Assembly (NCBI GenBank): GCA_963702995.1
Contig: OY969783.1
Span: forward strand, 2,790,001 to 2,854,000
From: MFD04580-c1 sp963702995
GTDB taxonomy: Bacteria > Planctomycetota > Phycisphaerae > Tepidisphaerales > Tepidisphaeraceae
Direction: 5' to 3'
DNA length: 64,000 nt
Made by a program: the position numbers and the translations under genes
The notes under the pieces: model-generated
Seen by the model: the letters and a program-made list of their open reading frames with translations, nothing else
Databases searched by the model: none
Told to the model about the DNA's origin: nothing
Part shown: one piece after another, positions 9,259 through 19,334 of the stretch
Layout of the letters: each line of letters begins with the position of its first letter
Numbering within the stretch: the stretch's first letter is position 1

Positions 9259-9524
9259 AGGAGTGAGTGAGTGCAACCACCGGCGGCCAAGGGTCGTTCG
9301 GTTCACGTGAGCCAGCGGCCTGCCCATCGACGGAAGGCGGCCGCGGTTCCCGAGTGCGATCGTCAGCCATCGGCTTGGGCTGCCGCGATCGACAAATCTA
9401 TCCGCCGCCGGGCGTTCCGCGCGTCAAAGTATACGTTCCGGCGATGGCGTCGCAAGGGAATTATGAGCACGGCCCAGGCGCGCCCGATCTCGCTAAACTG
9501 CCGCAGGGACGTTGCTTGCCGCCA

Positions 9525-9890
9525 TCAGTAGATGGGCAGATCGGCCTGGACGAGCTTCGGCGTTTGGGGCCCTCGGTCCAGCAAGCGCGTCTTATAGGTC
9601 GAGACGGCCACGCCAGGGGTGCCACGCAGTTCGCCCGTCTCGAGCTGGAAGGGCCATGAATGCCAGGGGCAGACCGCGCACCCGTCGGTGACCCAACCGG
9701 CCGCCAGGTTGCCGCCGGCATGCGGGCAGTAATTGTCGAGCACAAAGACGCGGCCGCCGTTCAGGTAAACGGCGAGCTGAAACCCGCCGATCTCGACGTA
9801 CTTCCCCTTCCCCTCCTCCAGTTCCGAAAGATCACAAAGGCTCGTCCAGGACATAGGGCACTTGGGGCAAACTTCGCGGCCCGGCCGCAT
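9525..9890 (-). CDS. Rieske [2Fe-2S] protein (NirD-like)
   Basis: 121 residues. The two Rieske motifs are clear: CPH in NYCPHAGGNLAAGW and CPWHSW, giving the Cys/His pairs that hold a [2Fe-2S] cluster. The stretch between (about 15 residues) is typical of small bacterial Rieske ferredoxins and the small subunit of nitrite reductase. An extra CPKC near residue 8 precedes the domain. The chosen ATG at 9888-9890 follows the upstream lipoprotein gene's stop by one base; an inner ATG at 9854 would drop CPKC. The partner oxidoreductase is not adjacent, so its electron-transfer role is inferred only. Confidence 0.82.
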   Translation of the reverse strand: MRPGREVCPKCPMSWTSLCDLSELEEGKGKYVEIGGFQLAVYLNGGRVFVLDNYCPHAGGNLAAGWVTDGCAVCPWHSWPFQLETGELRGTPGVAVSTYKTRLLDRGPQTPKLVQADLPIY

Positions 9891-9891
9891 C

Positions 9892-10701
9892 TTACTTCGC
9901 CGGCTGCTGCGGTGCATCGGGTGCGGGCGACGCAGGGGACAGTGGCGCAGTGGGCTGAGCACTCATTTCGGGGGCGGCCGGCGCCGGAGCGGCAGGCGCC
10001 ACGGCGGCGGGCGCCGCACCGGCGGGCATATCCCCCCCGGCGGCGGCCGGCATGGTGCTGGGCATCGTCATCGGCGGAAGATCCGCTCCGGAGACGCGTT
10101 CGGCCAGCACGGCCGTCATCTTGCCGATCACGTCACTCGCCTGCTGAATCGCGAAGGCGACGACTTCGGGATGGTCGGCCCCCTTTGCGACATCAAGTTC
10201 CCGGACGCGCCCGCCAAACTGATCGAGCGAGTCGGCGATCGCGGCGTCGTCGAACCCGCCGGTGCGGACCGCGTCGTCCAGCGCGTTCCGCACGGCGCGA
10301 AGGCCGGTGTCCACAATCGGGTCCATCGACAGCGAGTTGGAGCGGGAATTCAGCTCGGCGCGGGTGTCTTCAACGACGCTGAGCTGATGATCGAACACAC
10401 CGGTGCGCCGCGGCCCTTCCAGAAGCGCCAGCGTCCGCGCCAGCGAGCCGAACGCCGAGCGGAACAGCTCCCGATTCTCCGACTGCGTCCGCCCGGGGAG
10501 CCCCTTGGCGATCAGGCCCAGCTCGGCTGAGCGGACGCGAAGCTCCCGGACCCGCGCGACGGGGTCCGCAAGTTCAGGGTTCGCCGCCATTGAGGGAGAC
10601 GGGCCTGTCTTCTTCGCCGGGCCGGCGCACCCCATCGCAAGCAGGCCGGCGACGGCCACCACCGCGAAATTGCGACCCGACGCGGCCGCCAGCGCGGGCA
10701 T
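9892..10701 (-). CDS. Putative lipoprotein of unknown function
   Basis: About 269 residues from ATG 10699-10701. The N-terminus reads MPALAAASGRNFAVVAVAGL then LAMGC, a lipobox, so the mature protein should start at Cys25. The body is largely helical (RVRELRVRSAELGLIAKGLP) with no motif I recognise; the last 70 residues are an Ala/Pro tail (AAPAAVAPAAPAPAAPEMSA). It directly precedes the Rieske gene on the same strand (1-base gap). In-frame extension upstream is possible, but would bury the signal peptide. Confidence 0.65.
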   Translation of the reverse strand: MPALAAASGRNFAVVAVAGLLAMGCAGPAKKTGPSPSMAANPELADPVARVRELRVRSAELGLIAKGLPGRTQSENRELFRSAFGSLARTLALLEGPRRTGVFDHQLSVVEDTRAELNSRSNSLSMDPIVDTGLRAVRNALDDAVRTGGFDDAAIADSLDQFGGRVRELDVAKGADHPEVVAFAIQQASDVIGKMTAVLAERVSGADLPPMTMPSTMPAAAGGDMPAGAAPAAVAPAAPAPAAPEMSAQPTAPLSPASPAPDAPQQPAK

Positions 10702-11006
10702 GAGGCTCAAGGGCCGAGCGCGCGCCCGGAACGCGTCGAGCCTCTCGGGTCGCCGGGGGTCAAGTGATACGCGCACGAATCGCTCATGAGGTTTCCTTGG
10801 GGTCGATCCGGACGCCCGCCGCCGGGCTCGCGCCCCGCCCTTATTAGGTGTTTGGCGCGAAGACTGATCTGGCCGGCGGCTCGCCACACAGCCCAACCCG
10901 TTCGCTAGCCGTACCCTATCGGCCGCTTGAATGGGGCAACGGGGGCTTGGATTGAAACAACGTGCGGCCGGCGCAACAGGAAAGCCTAGGCGGCTATTTC
11001 ATCTCA
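10702..11006. other. Intergenic; no gene seen
   Basis: About 300 bases between the lipoprotein start and the Gfo/Idh stop, both on the - strand. An open - frame reaches into it from the lipoprotein gene but shows no family features. No terminator-like hairpin was found. Confidence 0.4.
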
Positions 11007-12189
11007 TCAACCTTCACCGGCGCGGTGTTCCGCCGACACCAGGGCCGCCTCCAGCACCTGCTGGGTCTTGAAGGCGTCTTCGAAATCGGGGAGCGGAACG
11101 ACCGGCGTTTTCCCGCACAGGGACGTCACCATGTCGGCCACCTGGTTGATGAAGCTGTGCTCGTAGCCGACGACGTGCGCGTCCGGCCACCACGCCCCCG
11201 CATATGGATGGTCCGGCGCCATGGGTGACCATGATCCTCGCCCACCCCTGCTGCTTGCGGGGGACGGTCGTATCGTAGAACTCGAGCCAGTTCATGTCTT
11301 CGAAGTTGAACCGGATCGCCCCCTTGTCGCCGTTGATTTCGATGCCGTTCTTGTTCTGGTTGCCGGTCGCGAAACGGGTCGATTCGACGCTGGCGACCGC
11401 GCCGCCCTTGGTGCGGGCAAGGAAGAGGGTGGCGTCGTCAACGCCGACCTTCCCCATGCGGCCGCGGGCGCCGGCCGCCCCGCCGGCGATGCCCCCCGCC
11501 GACCCCTGCTCCGGGATCTCGCGTTCCTTTACGAACGTCTCGGTCACCGAGCCGACGACTTCGTCGAACTCGTCGCCAGTGATGAAGCGGGCCATGTCGA
11601 TCACGTGGGCGCCCAGGTCCCCGTGCGCGCCCGACCCGGAGACTTCCTTGCTGAACCGCCAGATGAGCGGCACGCTCGGACCGGCCCAGTCCTGGAGGTA
11701 AAACGCGCGGATGTGGTAGATGCGGCCGAGCTTCCCCTCCCGGGCCAACTGATGCGCCAGGGCCACCGCCGGCACGCGGCGATAGTTGTACCAGACGAAC
11801 GTCTTGCCCTTGGCGGTGCGGGCGGCATCCCGCATCTGGCGAGCCTCGGCGAAGTTGCCGGCCAGCGGCTTTTCGCAGGCGACGTCCTTGCCCGCTTCGA
11901 GCGCGGCGATGGACATCTCGGCATGCGCGTTATTCGGCGTGCCAACGTCAACCAGCCGGACATCGGGGTTGGCGATCGCTTGCCGCCAGTCGGTGGAGAG
12001 GTTCTTCCAGCCCCACCGCTCTTTGAACTCCTTCAGCTCTTCCGCGTTGCGGCCGACGATCGTGTGCATGACCGGTTCGGCGGGCAGGTCGGTGAAGAAC
12101 TTATGAACCTTCAGGTAGGCGTTGCTGTGCGTCCGCCCCATGAACTTGTGACCGATGAGACATACGTTGATTGACGAGGGGTTCGCCAT
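11007..12189 (-). CDS. Gfo/Idh/MocA-family oxidoreductase (one frame change)
   Basis: Starts MANPSSINVCLIGHKFMGRT (ATG 12187-12189). The Rossmann NAD-binding segment is GHKFMGRTHSNAY; the family's catalytic EKP motif is seen in DVACEKPLAGN, and the C-terminal fold has GDLGAHVIDMARFITGD with the usual His. These enzymes oxidise or reduce sugars and cyclitols with NAD(P). A one-base frame change near 11220 (acc-atg written as accc-atg) splits the last 70 residues (MAPDHPYAGAWWPDAHVVGY to the stop at 11007) from the rest; the extra C looks like a sequence error. It lies next to an exported sulfatase, as often in planctomycete sugar-degradation loci. Confidence 0.85.
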
Positions 12190-12358
12190 GAGCCGAGGCC
12201 TCCGCAGCTTCCGGGGAAGTCGAGCGGGCGAGTCGGGCCGTGTATCCCGTCCCAGCCCGCTTCCCGACCGGCCGGAGTGTAGCGGCAAGGCCATTGGTTG
12301 CAAGATGAAGCGAGGTCATCGCGGCGTCGGAGCGCAGCATCTGCTTCGACGTCTTCAT

Positions 12359-12475
12359 GAACGAGCCGCGCCCGCCAGGAAGCGGGGCCCGCCGAAGGCG
12401 GGCATCAGCCGCTCATCCAGCAGCTCAGTCGCCGAGTGCGGCGACTGCCCGCTTCCTTACGGGCGTGGCTCGTTC
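12359..12475. repeat. Inverted pair of REP-like copies (BIME-like)
   Basis: The + copy at 12359-12387 (GAACGAGCCGCGCCCG, then CCAGGAAGCGGGG) faces an inverted copy at 12448-12475 (CCGCTTCCTTACGGGCGTGG then CTCGTT). They lie between the Gfo/Idh start and the sulfatase stop, and about 60 bases apart, so a transcript could fold into one long hairpin. Same family as the copies in valS. Confidence 0.7.
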
Positions 12476-12487
12476 GATGCCGTTCGA

Positions 12488-14053
12488 TCACGGCCGACTG
12501 CGCCCGTCGGCTTTGTACCGATCCATCCGGGCCTGAAGTTCCTTCACCTTGTCCGGCCTCTGGTCGGCGAGGTTCTTCTGTTCGCCGAGGTCGGTGCCCA
12601 GGTCGTAGAGCTGGGCATTGGGCGCCGTCTCCGCGGGCCGCGTCGTCGCCTGCGTGTTCGCCCGGGCGCGGCCTCGGAAGCCCGGGGCGGGCGGGATGTA
12701 CTTCCACGGCCCCACCCGGATCGCCTGCCGCTGAATGCCGTTCGATTGGACAATCAGGTGATCCCGCGGCGACTTGCCCCCCAATAGAGCGGGCAGCACG
12801 TCATAGCTGTCCGGGCCAGCATCAGCGGGGACCTCGACGCCGCCGATGTGGGCCAGCGTCGCCATCATGTCAACCAGCCCAATCAGCTCATCCGATGTGG
12901 ACCCCGCCTTGATGTGCCCTGGCCAGCGCGCGATGAACGGCTCCCGGTGGCCCCCTTCATAGAGCGACCCCTTATAACCCCGCAGCGCCCCATTGCACTT
13001 GTGGCCGTTGGCGTCCTGGATCGCCCCGTCCTGGTAGCCGTCGTCCATCACCCCACCGTTGTCACTGGAGACGATGACGAGCGTATTCTCAGCCAGATTA
13101 AGCCGATCGAGCGTATCGAGCACCGCGCCGACGCTCCCGTCGAACTCTTCGATCACGTCGCCCCGGATGCCGCAGCCGCTCTTCCCCCGATAGCCGTCGC
13201 CCGGGACGCGCGGGACATGGATGTCATGCGTCGCGAAATAAAGGAAAAAGGGCTTCTCCCGGTTCTTTTCGATAAATTCGACCGCCTTCCTCGTCAGTGT
13301 CTCCGCCATCAGCTCATCGACCCAGCGGGCCGACTTGCCGCCGCTCATGTAGCCGATGCGGCTGATCCCGTTCACGATTGTGTTGTCGTGCCCCTGGCTC
13401 GGCTTCATCTTGAGCAGTTCGGGGTGTTCCTTGCCAGTGGGCTCTTCCCCGACGCGATGCGCATAGCTGATTTCGATAGGATCCTTCCCGTCGAGCCCGA
13501 CGACGCGTCGGTCGTCAACGAAAACAGTCGGGACCCGGTCGCCGGTCGCGGGGAAGAAGAACGCCGAATCAAACCCCACTTCCCGCGGGCCCGGCTTGAT
13601 CTCCTTGTTGTAATCGAGGTCGCCTTGCCCCAACCCGATGTGCCACTTCCCGACGATGCCCGTCGTGTAGCCCCCCTGCTTCAACAGAGACGGCGTCGTC
13701 GGCTTCGCCGGGTCGATGGCCAGCGGCGCTTCGCCACTGAGGATGCCGGCGCCGGCAGGGTTGCGCCAGGCGTACTGCCCGGTCATCATCGCGTAGCGCG
13801 TCGGCGTGCAGGTTGACGCGGTCGCATGGGCATCGGTGAAACGGGCCCCTTGGGCCGCAAGGCGGTCGCACCGAGGCGTCTTGACGAGCGTCGCGCCGTA
13901 GCAACCCAGATCTCCGTAGCCGATGTCGTCGGCGAGGATGAAGACGATGTTGGGCTTCGACTTGAGCGGCACGTCGGCCGCGTGGAGCCCGATGGCCCAG
14001 CCGACGACCAGCACCCCGGCGGCCGCAACGGTTATTCTGTGAAGTCTGCCCAT
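12488..14053 (-). CDS. Exported sulfatase (formylglycine-type)
   Basis: 521 residues. A signal peptide (AAAGVLVVGWAIGLHAA) is followed by the sulfatase fold: NIVFILADDIGYGDLGCYG with the calcium aspartates near residue 42, and STCTPTRYAMMTGQY with the maturation motif C-T-P-T-R at Cys82, the Cys turned into formylglycine. Later conserved parts are GKWHIG, FFLYFATHDIHVPR, SSDNGG and EGGHREPFIARWPG. It hydrolyses sulfate esters in the periplasm; the substrate cannot be told, but planctomycete sulfatases mostly act on polysaccharides. The C-terminal WKYIPP and YDLGTDLGEQKNLADQRP are typical of family S1 arylsulfatases. Confidence 0.93.
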   Translation of the reverse strand: MGRLHRITVAAAGVLVVGWAIGLHAADVPLKSKPNIVFILADDIGYGDLGCYGATLVKTPRCDRLAAQGARFTDAHATASTCTPTRYAMMTGQYAWRNPAGAGILSGEAPLAIDPAKPTTPSLLKQGGYTTGIVGKWHIGLGQGDLDYNKEIKPGPREVGFDSAFFFPATGDRVPTVFVDDRRVVGLDGKDPIEISYAHRVGEEPTGKEHPELLKMKPSQGHDNTIVNGISRIGYMSGGKSARWVDELMAETLTRKAVEFIEKNREKPFFLYFATHDIHVPRVPGDGYRGKSGCGIRGDVIEEFDGSVGAVLDTLDRLNLAENTLVIVSSDNGGVMDDGYQDGAIQDANGHKCNGALRGYKGSLYEGGHREPFIARWPGHIKAGSTSDELIGLVDMMATLAHIGGVEVPADAGPDSYDVLPALLGGKSPRDHLIVQSNGIQRQAIRVGPWKYIPPAPGFRGRARANTQATTRPAETAPNAQLYDLGTDLGEQKNLADQRPDKVKELQARMDRYKADGRSRP

Positions 14054-14199
14054 CGCGAACCCTCGTAGACGATTAAGCCCCCTGCGTCCGGTCCCGCGTC
14101 AGCGCGGCGGCCCTGATGCCCTGCTCATGGTCGCCGACTTCCTCGACAAAATCGACGCCTGTCGCGGCTGGCCGATCGCCCGGCGAACCGCGCCCGTAA

Positions 14200-14297
14200 C
14201 AGACTGTCGGAAAACTCAAAAAACGCCGAAAAATGCTTCGCTTTTCGCTCAAAAACGGCGGTCGTCAGGCCGCTGTTACCAGTTTTTCGACAGTCTG
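14200..14297. mobile_element. 98-bp MITE-like element, copy 1, inside a REP sequence
   Basis: Terminal inverted repeats CAGACTGTCGGAAAACT and AGTTTTTCGACAGTCTG (one mismatch over 17). It is flanked by GTAA on both sides (14196-14199 and 14298-14301). Removing it and one GTAA restores a REP sequence, CGCGCCCGTAAGGAAGCGG. A second copy of exactly 98 bp lies at 20341-20438 in the same REP position. No coding capacity. Confidence 0.8.
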
Positions 14298-14301
14298 GTA
14301 A

Positions 14302-14413
14302 GGAAGCGGTTTCAGACCGCTCCGCGTCACGCCGCGATGCCGACGGACGACCCGCGCTCGATCGGCCCAGCCGCTCGCTCACCGTCGCGCCTCGATAGCG
14401 CCTCCAGAGTCGG
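14302..14413. repeat. REP right half and adjoining conserved segment, copy 1
   Basis: GGAAGCGGTTTCAGACCGCT (14303-14322) and the following CCGCGTCACGCCGC with GCCGACGGACG match, in inverse orientation, 20461-20520. The stretch lies between the MITE-like copy and the radA stop and holds no gene. Confidence 0.6.
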
Positions 14414-15893
14414 CTACAGATCCCCCAGCGCCTGCGACAGGCGCCGGACCTCGTGCAGCGCCATCCCCCCGAGTTTGGGGATCTGCCCCCCGACGTGCGG
14501 GACGATCGCCTGGCCCAGCCCGAGCCGAGCGGCTTCCCGCAGGCGCAGCTCCAACTGCGGCACCGCCCGGACTTCGCCTCCCAGGCCCAGTTCCCCGACC
14601 GCCAGCGTCCCCGGCGCGATCGGCCGATTCATGTGGGCCGATGCGATCGCCATCGCGATCGCCAGGTCGATCGCCGGCTCGACCACCTTCACCCCGCCGG
14701 CGACATTGACAAAGACGTCGTCGGCCGCCAAACGCATCTCCGCCCGTTTCTCCAGGACAGCGATGATCATGCCCACGCGGTCGGCGCTGACGCCGCTCAC
14801 CTTCCGCCGCGCGGCGCCGATGACGCTGGACGCCGTCAACGCCTGCACCTCGACGAGCAACACCCGCGTCCCCTGCATGGCGGCCGTGACAACCGTCCCG
14901 CTCGGCTGGCCGCCGGGCCCGTATTGCTCCAGGAACAGGTTACCCGGGTCGGTCACCTCGCGCAAGCCAGTGCCGGTCATCTCAAACAGCCCGACCTCGT
15001 GCGTCGAGCCGAACCGGTTCTTCACGCACCGGACAATCCGGTGGCTGTGGAATCGGTCCCCTTCGAAATAGACGACGGTATCGACGATATGCTCGATGAT
15101 CTTCGGCCCCGCCAGCGTCCCCGCCTTGGTCACGTGGCCGACGAAGAGGATCGCGACGCCACTCGATTTGGCGAGGTAAACCAGGTCCATGCAGCAGTCG
15201 CGCAACTGCGTCACCGACCCCGGGGCGGCCGGCAGCTCCGGCTTGTAGATCATCTGGATCGAATCGATCACCACCACGTCCGGCTTCTGCTTGTTGATCT
15301 GGTGGATGATCCGCTCGAGATTCGTCTCGGCCAGCACCAGCAGCCCCGGCGCTTTCACGCCCAAACGCCCGGCGCAGCTTGGTCTGCCGGGCCGATTCTT
15401 CGCTGGTGACATAGAGCACGCGGAGCGGCGCACCGCCCTGCGAACGGACGGCGTGCGGCCCGCCCCGCCCGGCGATCATCGCCTCGGCCGCCGCGCCGGC
15501 CGCATCGTGCGCCGAGCGGTCGCCGGCCAGCTCATGGGCCACCTGCAGGAGCAGCGTCGATTTGCCGATCCCCGGCTCCCCGCCGACGAGCACCGCGCTG
15601 CCCGGCACCACGCCTCCGCCCAGGACCCGATCGAACTCGCTGATCCCACACGGATGCCGAGGCGATTCGGCCTCGTCGATCTGATCGAGCGTCAGCGCCT
15701 CTCCGCCGCGGGACAAATCCCCATCCGCTCCGCCCGCCGCGACGATCCCGCGCGCCGCGGCCCGGGGGTCATCCGTCGGGGCCTTGTACTCCTCCAGCGC
15801 ATCCCACGTCCCGCAGTCCGGGCATTTGCCCATCCACTTGGGGTGAACCGAGCCGCATTGATTGCAGAGGAATTGCGTGCGAGACTTGGCCAT
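14414..15893 (-). CDS. radA: DNA repair protein RadA (one frame change)
   Basis: Starts MAKSRTQFLCNQCG. A four-cysteine zinc finger (CNQCG and CPDCGTWD) opens the protein, then a RecA-like ATPase with Walker A GEPGIGKSTL, Walker B VVVIDSIQMI, the RadA-specific KNRFGS motif (VKNRFGSTHEVG) and a Lon-like C-terminal domain (GVKVVEPAIDLAIAMAIAS). RadA drives branch migration during recombination repair. A frame change near 15370 (between TKLRRAFGR and LGVKAPGLLV) breaks the ORF; both halves align without a gap, so an indel error is likely. Confidence 0.92.
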
Positions 15894-15978
15894 AAGCACC
15901 TGGGACGATTGTAAGGGAGCCCGCCGACAAGTCGTGCGGCGGACGGAGGAAATCAGGTTGTGCTTGAGGGAGGGATTG

Positions 15979-17427
15979 ATGTCCGCACCCGGCCCGCGAA
16001 ACACGGCGATGCATCCGGTACTCCGTAATCCATGGGCGCGACAACTAACGATCGCCGGTTTGGGCTGGCTTTTGTTTCTGTTCCTGCTGCGCGTCGTCTG
16101 GGGTCAGGTCGCGGCAGTCCGACTTGAGGGCGAGATCGAGCGGCTTCACGCTGCTGGTGAGCCGGTCCGCGCCGCCGACTTCGCGGCTGAGTCGCGGGAT
16201 GACCAGGAGTCGGTAAAGGTGTTCAATGAGGCCGCTGATCTCGCCGATTATGACGTCTCGACGCTTCACTTGCCGGCGGTCGCACCGTTTACTCCGCGGG
16301 AAAAGATGTTCATCGAAGACCTTGTCTCGGCGAACCCCCACTTGTTCGACCTGATTCACGTGGGATGTGTTGCGTCACGCACTCGGCCCGCAACGCCCCT
16401 GCCGAACACGACGGCGACAAGACGATACGGCGCAAGATATGGGAAGATCGCGTCAATGCTCTGCGCCAAGGCAATTCTTGCCCACACCGACGGAGATGAC
16501 CGCAGTTCGATAAACGGCGTCCTGGATTTGATTGCGTTGCAGCAGGCGGCCGCCGCGGAAGATTCTGGCTTCTTCCCGAAGATAAATGCGATCCACTGCA
16601 GTAGCCACGTTGTCTCGGCGATCGTCGAGATTACTCCCAACCTTCAGATCGGTCCGTCGGGCAAGCCGGATCCCGCCACAAGACCAGCATCGCGGGAGAC
16701 GGTCGTTCAGGTCGTACGGAATCTGATCGACGTTCCGGCCTTTGCCAGTCAGTCCATCCGCGGCGCCCAGTTGGATCGCTACGCCGAGGTATGCGCCGGG
16801 CCGGGCCGGGAAGACTTTCTTCCCGGCGTGCTTGCGGTGGTGACGCGGCCTATCTTTACAGAGGGCGCACGTGCGCGGCTGAAGGCACGGACGGCCATCG
16901 TCGCAGCGTTACAGGCTGACCAATACCCTCGCGCCGTGGCACTCCTCGACACCGCGTTTGAGCCGTCGGATGGCAAGGGCGTGTCGCACGTGCAGGGCGT
17001 CGCATCCCTGGAGCACGATCAGCCTTGGGAATCCCCGCATCGTTGGTTCCAGATGCAGTTTTGGCACCGCAGTGAACGCCTGATGGCCGGGACCGCTCTG
17101 GCCATCAGGCTTTTCCGGGTCGATCACGACGGGCAGTGGCCGCAAAGCCTGAAAGACCTCGTACCGGCGTATCTCCCTTCCGTCCCGATGGATCTTCTCT
17201 CCCCCGATGGAAGCGCGCTTGAATATCTGCCGCCTGCGCCGGCGAGGCATGCGGCGCTGTACGGGCTCTATGACAGCAACGGGAATAAGCTTGCGCCGCC
17301 CGACACGACTGACGGAGTGGCCATTTGGAACGCATGGAGCAGCCTGCACGACAAAGGTGCTCCGACGCTCGTCCTCGACGCCGACCCATATTTTCGCGTA
17401 GAGCGCCATCGGATGAATGGCTTCTGA
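15979..17427 (+). CDS. Membrane-anchored protein of unknown function
   Basis: 482 residues from ATG 15979, preceded by GGAGGGATTG (ideal ribosome site). One N-terminal membrane segment (LTIAGLGWLLFLFLLRVVWG) is followed by a large periplasmic part. Near the C-terminus, AIRLFRVDHDGQWPQSLKDLVPAYL resembles a short motif common in planctomycete exported proteins and pseudopilin tails. No enzyme motif is seen. It is divergent from radA. A hypothetical protein with clear coding character; the function is not known. Confidence 0.8.
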   Translation: MSAPGPRNTAMHPVLRNPWARQLTIAGLGWLLFLFLLRVVWGQVAAVRLEGEIERLHAAGEPVRAADFAAESRDDQESVKVFNEAADLADYDVSTLHLPAVAPFTPREKMFIEDLVSANPHLFDLIHVGCVASRTRPATPLPNTTATRRYGARYGKIASMLCAKAILAHTDGDDRSSINGVLDLIALQQAAAAEDSGFFPKINAIHCSSHVVSAIVEITPNLQIGPSGKPDPATRPASRETVVQVVRNLIDVPAFASQSIRGAQLDRYAEVCAGPGREDFLPGVLAVVTRPIFTEGARARLKARTAIVAALQADQYPRAVALLDTAFEPSDGKGVSHVQGVASLEHDQPWESPHRWFQMQFWHRSERLMAGTALAIRLFRVDHDGQWPQSLKDLVPAYLPSVPMDLLSPDGSALEYLPPAPARHAALYGLYDSNGNKLAPPDTTDGVAIWNAWSSLHDKGAPTLVLDADPYFRVERHRMNGF

Positions 17428-17492
17428 AGAACCGCGCCGAACGGCACCCGCCCCGAATCGCGTCGTGGTTTGGTCCGTTGACATACTCTTGG

Positions 17493-17572
17493 AGTGCGGC
17501 CGGTGCGCGTGCCGGCGGTGTTGCGGACCGAAAATCATCCCCGCCGGTGAGGGCATCGGCGGCACGTCGGAC
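17493..17572. repeat. 80-bp interspersed repeat, copy 1
   Basis: Begins AGTGCGGCCGGT, continues CCGGCGGTGTTG and GTGAGGGC, ends CACGTCGGAC. About the same order and spacing recurs at 44024-44099, 26 kb away. Non-coding on both strands. Confidence 0.5.
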
Positions 17573-17769
17573 AGAGTACCCCCCTCACCATTTTCGATTG
17601 AACGGGCCGCTATCCTGCCATGGAATAAATCGCGACGGCCGCGAAGATCAGGCTGGCGGGCAGCAAGACCATCATGATCGCAAGCGCTCCGGCCCACATC
17701 AGCGGGAGCAATGCGCTAATGAGAATCCCTCGGCCGCTCCCGCTGTGAGACGCCCTCATAACAATCATG

Positions 17770-19334
17770 GTAACACTTCAGCCGTCTGCCGTGACAGCCG
17801 GTGGTAGCGGCGGCAGTTTCCCCGTCGTGACCCACTCTCGCAACGCCGCGACCACCGTCGGCACCGGGTCACGCCCTCGCAGCTTCAGCGTTCGGTAGAT
17901 GCTCATCAGCACCGACTGCGTGAGTGCCCCCTGCTCCGAGCGGTTGCACAAGCTGTTCTTGCGGATGATCACGGCTGGGCGGATCTGCCGCTCCGCGTGG
18001 TTGTTGTCGTGCGGGACCTCCGGCTTGTCCAGGAACGTGAACAGGTGGTCCCGGTGGCGGCTGATGCGCTTGGCCAACCGCCGTGCATCGGGGTCGTTGT
18101 AGGGCGTGTCGGCCAGCGCGCACAGACGCTGGTGGATCAGGCGGATTCGAGAACGGTACAGCTCGGGGGTGAAGCCCGGCCGCTTGCGCAGGCGGATGCC
18201 ATCGCGGGCCAGCCGCTTGAGCTGCTTGCTGAACGCCTTCCATTCGGTTGAGCGGTTGTGCTCGTCCACCTTCACCAGCTCGCGCAGCAGGTGCGGCAGG
18301 CAGTATTGGTGCTCCTCGGCGCAGACGGCCTCGTACGGCGCCCAAAAGTCATGCACCAGCGTGCCTTGGAAAGCTTCGGTGAAGAACTTCTTCAACGCCG
18401 GCGACCCGCGGCCGCGGTCGATCATGTAGTAACAACAGTGGCCGTTGCAGAAGCACCAGAGCCAGTGGGTCTGCCCGCTCACCCGCCAGCCGGTCTCATC
18501 GGCCTGGAGCACGGCCGATGCCTTGGCCTCCTGGGCAATCTGCAGGTACCAGGGGAGCAGGGCCTTGCCCAGGCGACGCCAGGCGTCCACGAGCCCGCCG
18601 GCCGAGACGAGCGTGGCCAGGCAGGTGCTTAGCACGTCCTGGAGGTTGGCCAGCGTGACGCCCAGGCCGTAGTGCAGGTAAGCGCTAAGGGCCACGACCC
18701 GATGCCCCAGCGTCGCATTGGGCAGTGCGTCGGGGACGACGGGCTCAACGTCCTTGTCGCAGGCCGGGCAATAGTCGCGGTGGAGGGTGTACTGGGTCAC
18801 CACCGGCGTGATGGCTTGTGGGATGTCCTCAATGATGCGGCTGCGGGAGCGGCCGCGTCGGGCGAGTTTACCGCCGCAGTCGGGGCAGCAAGGCAGGCGG
18901 CAGTCGATGTGGGCGTCGATCTTGGGCGGGACGGGGCGTCGGCTGCCGGGATGACCCTGCTTGGCGCCGGGCGTCTTGGCGCGACGTCGAGTCGGGGGCT
19001 TCTGGTAGACGGGCACCATGGCTGACGGCGTCAACGGCGAAGGGGCGGGCGGCGTGGCCGGGGAAAGACCGGCGACATGCTGCGCCATGGCCAAGGCGAA
19101 GAAGACAACGGCCTCGGCGCCCAGAAGGGGCAGCACCTTGGCCAGGGCCTCGGTAAGGTCGCCGCGCTTGGCGGCCTCGAGGATCGTGTTCAGGTCGGGA
19201 AGTTGTTGCGTGTCGGGCGGTATCCCGCATTATGTACCCGGCGGAAACGGATCGCGCAACCCGTACACCACCCGAACATTGCGAATATTAAAGACCCAAC
19301 CGGCGTCAAGGCCGGCAGACGGCTGAAGTGTTAC
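17770..19334 (-). mobile_element. IS66-family element, ISBst12-like (transposase only)
   Basis: 1565 bp. Ends are a perfect 22-bp inverted repeat starting GTAACACTTCAGCCG (17770-17791 and 19313-19334). Both sides carry the direct repeat CAATCATG (17762-17769 and 19335-19342), an 8-bp target duplication, as IS66 elements make. It has a single long gene, the tnpC-type transposase, and no tnpA or tnpB, which fits the ISBst12 subgroup. The perfect ends and duplication point to a recent insertion. Confidence 0.93.
17778..19136 (-). CDS. IS66-family transposase
   Basis: 452 residues. N-terminal helices and a Lys/Arg-rich stretch (PTRRRAKTPGAKQGHPGSRR) lead to two zinc knuckles (CCPDCGGKL and YCPACDKD), then the DDE core: DETGW, VHDFWAPYEAVC, and the Glu in NNHAERQIRPAVIIRKNS. 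The stop codon lies inside the left inverted repeat. No frame breaks, so it may be active. The element sits in a membrane-protein gene with an 8-bp duplication. Confidence 0.93.
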   Translation of the reverse strand: MLPLLGAEAVVFFALAMAQHVAGLSPATPPAPSPLTPSAMVPVYQKPPTRRRAKTPGAKQGHPGSRRPVPPKIDAHIDCRLPCCPDCGGKLARRGRSRSRIIEDIPQAITPVVTQYTLHRDYCPACDKDVEPVVPDALPNATLGHRVVALSAYLHYGLGVTLANLQDVLSTCLATLVSAGGLVDAWRRLGKALLPWYLQIAQEAKASAVLQADETGWRVSGQTHWLWCFCNGHCCYYMIDRGRGSPALKKFFTEAFQGTLVHDFWAPYEAVCAEEHQYCLPHLLRELVKVDEHNRSTEWKAFSKQLKRLARDGIRLRKRPGFTPELYRSRIRLIHQRLCALADTPYNDPDARRLAKRISRHRDHLFTFLDKPEVPHDNNHAERQIRPAVIIRKNSLCNRSEQGALTQSVLMSIYRTLKLRGRDPVPTVVAALREWVTTGKLPPLPPAVTADG

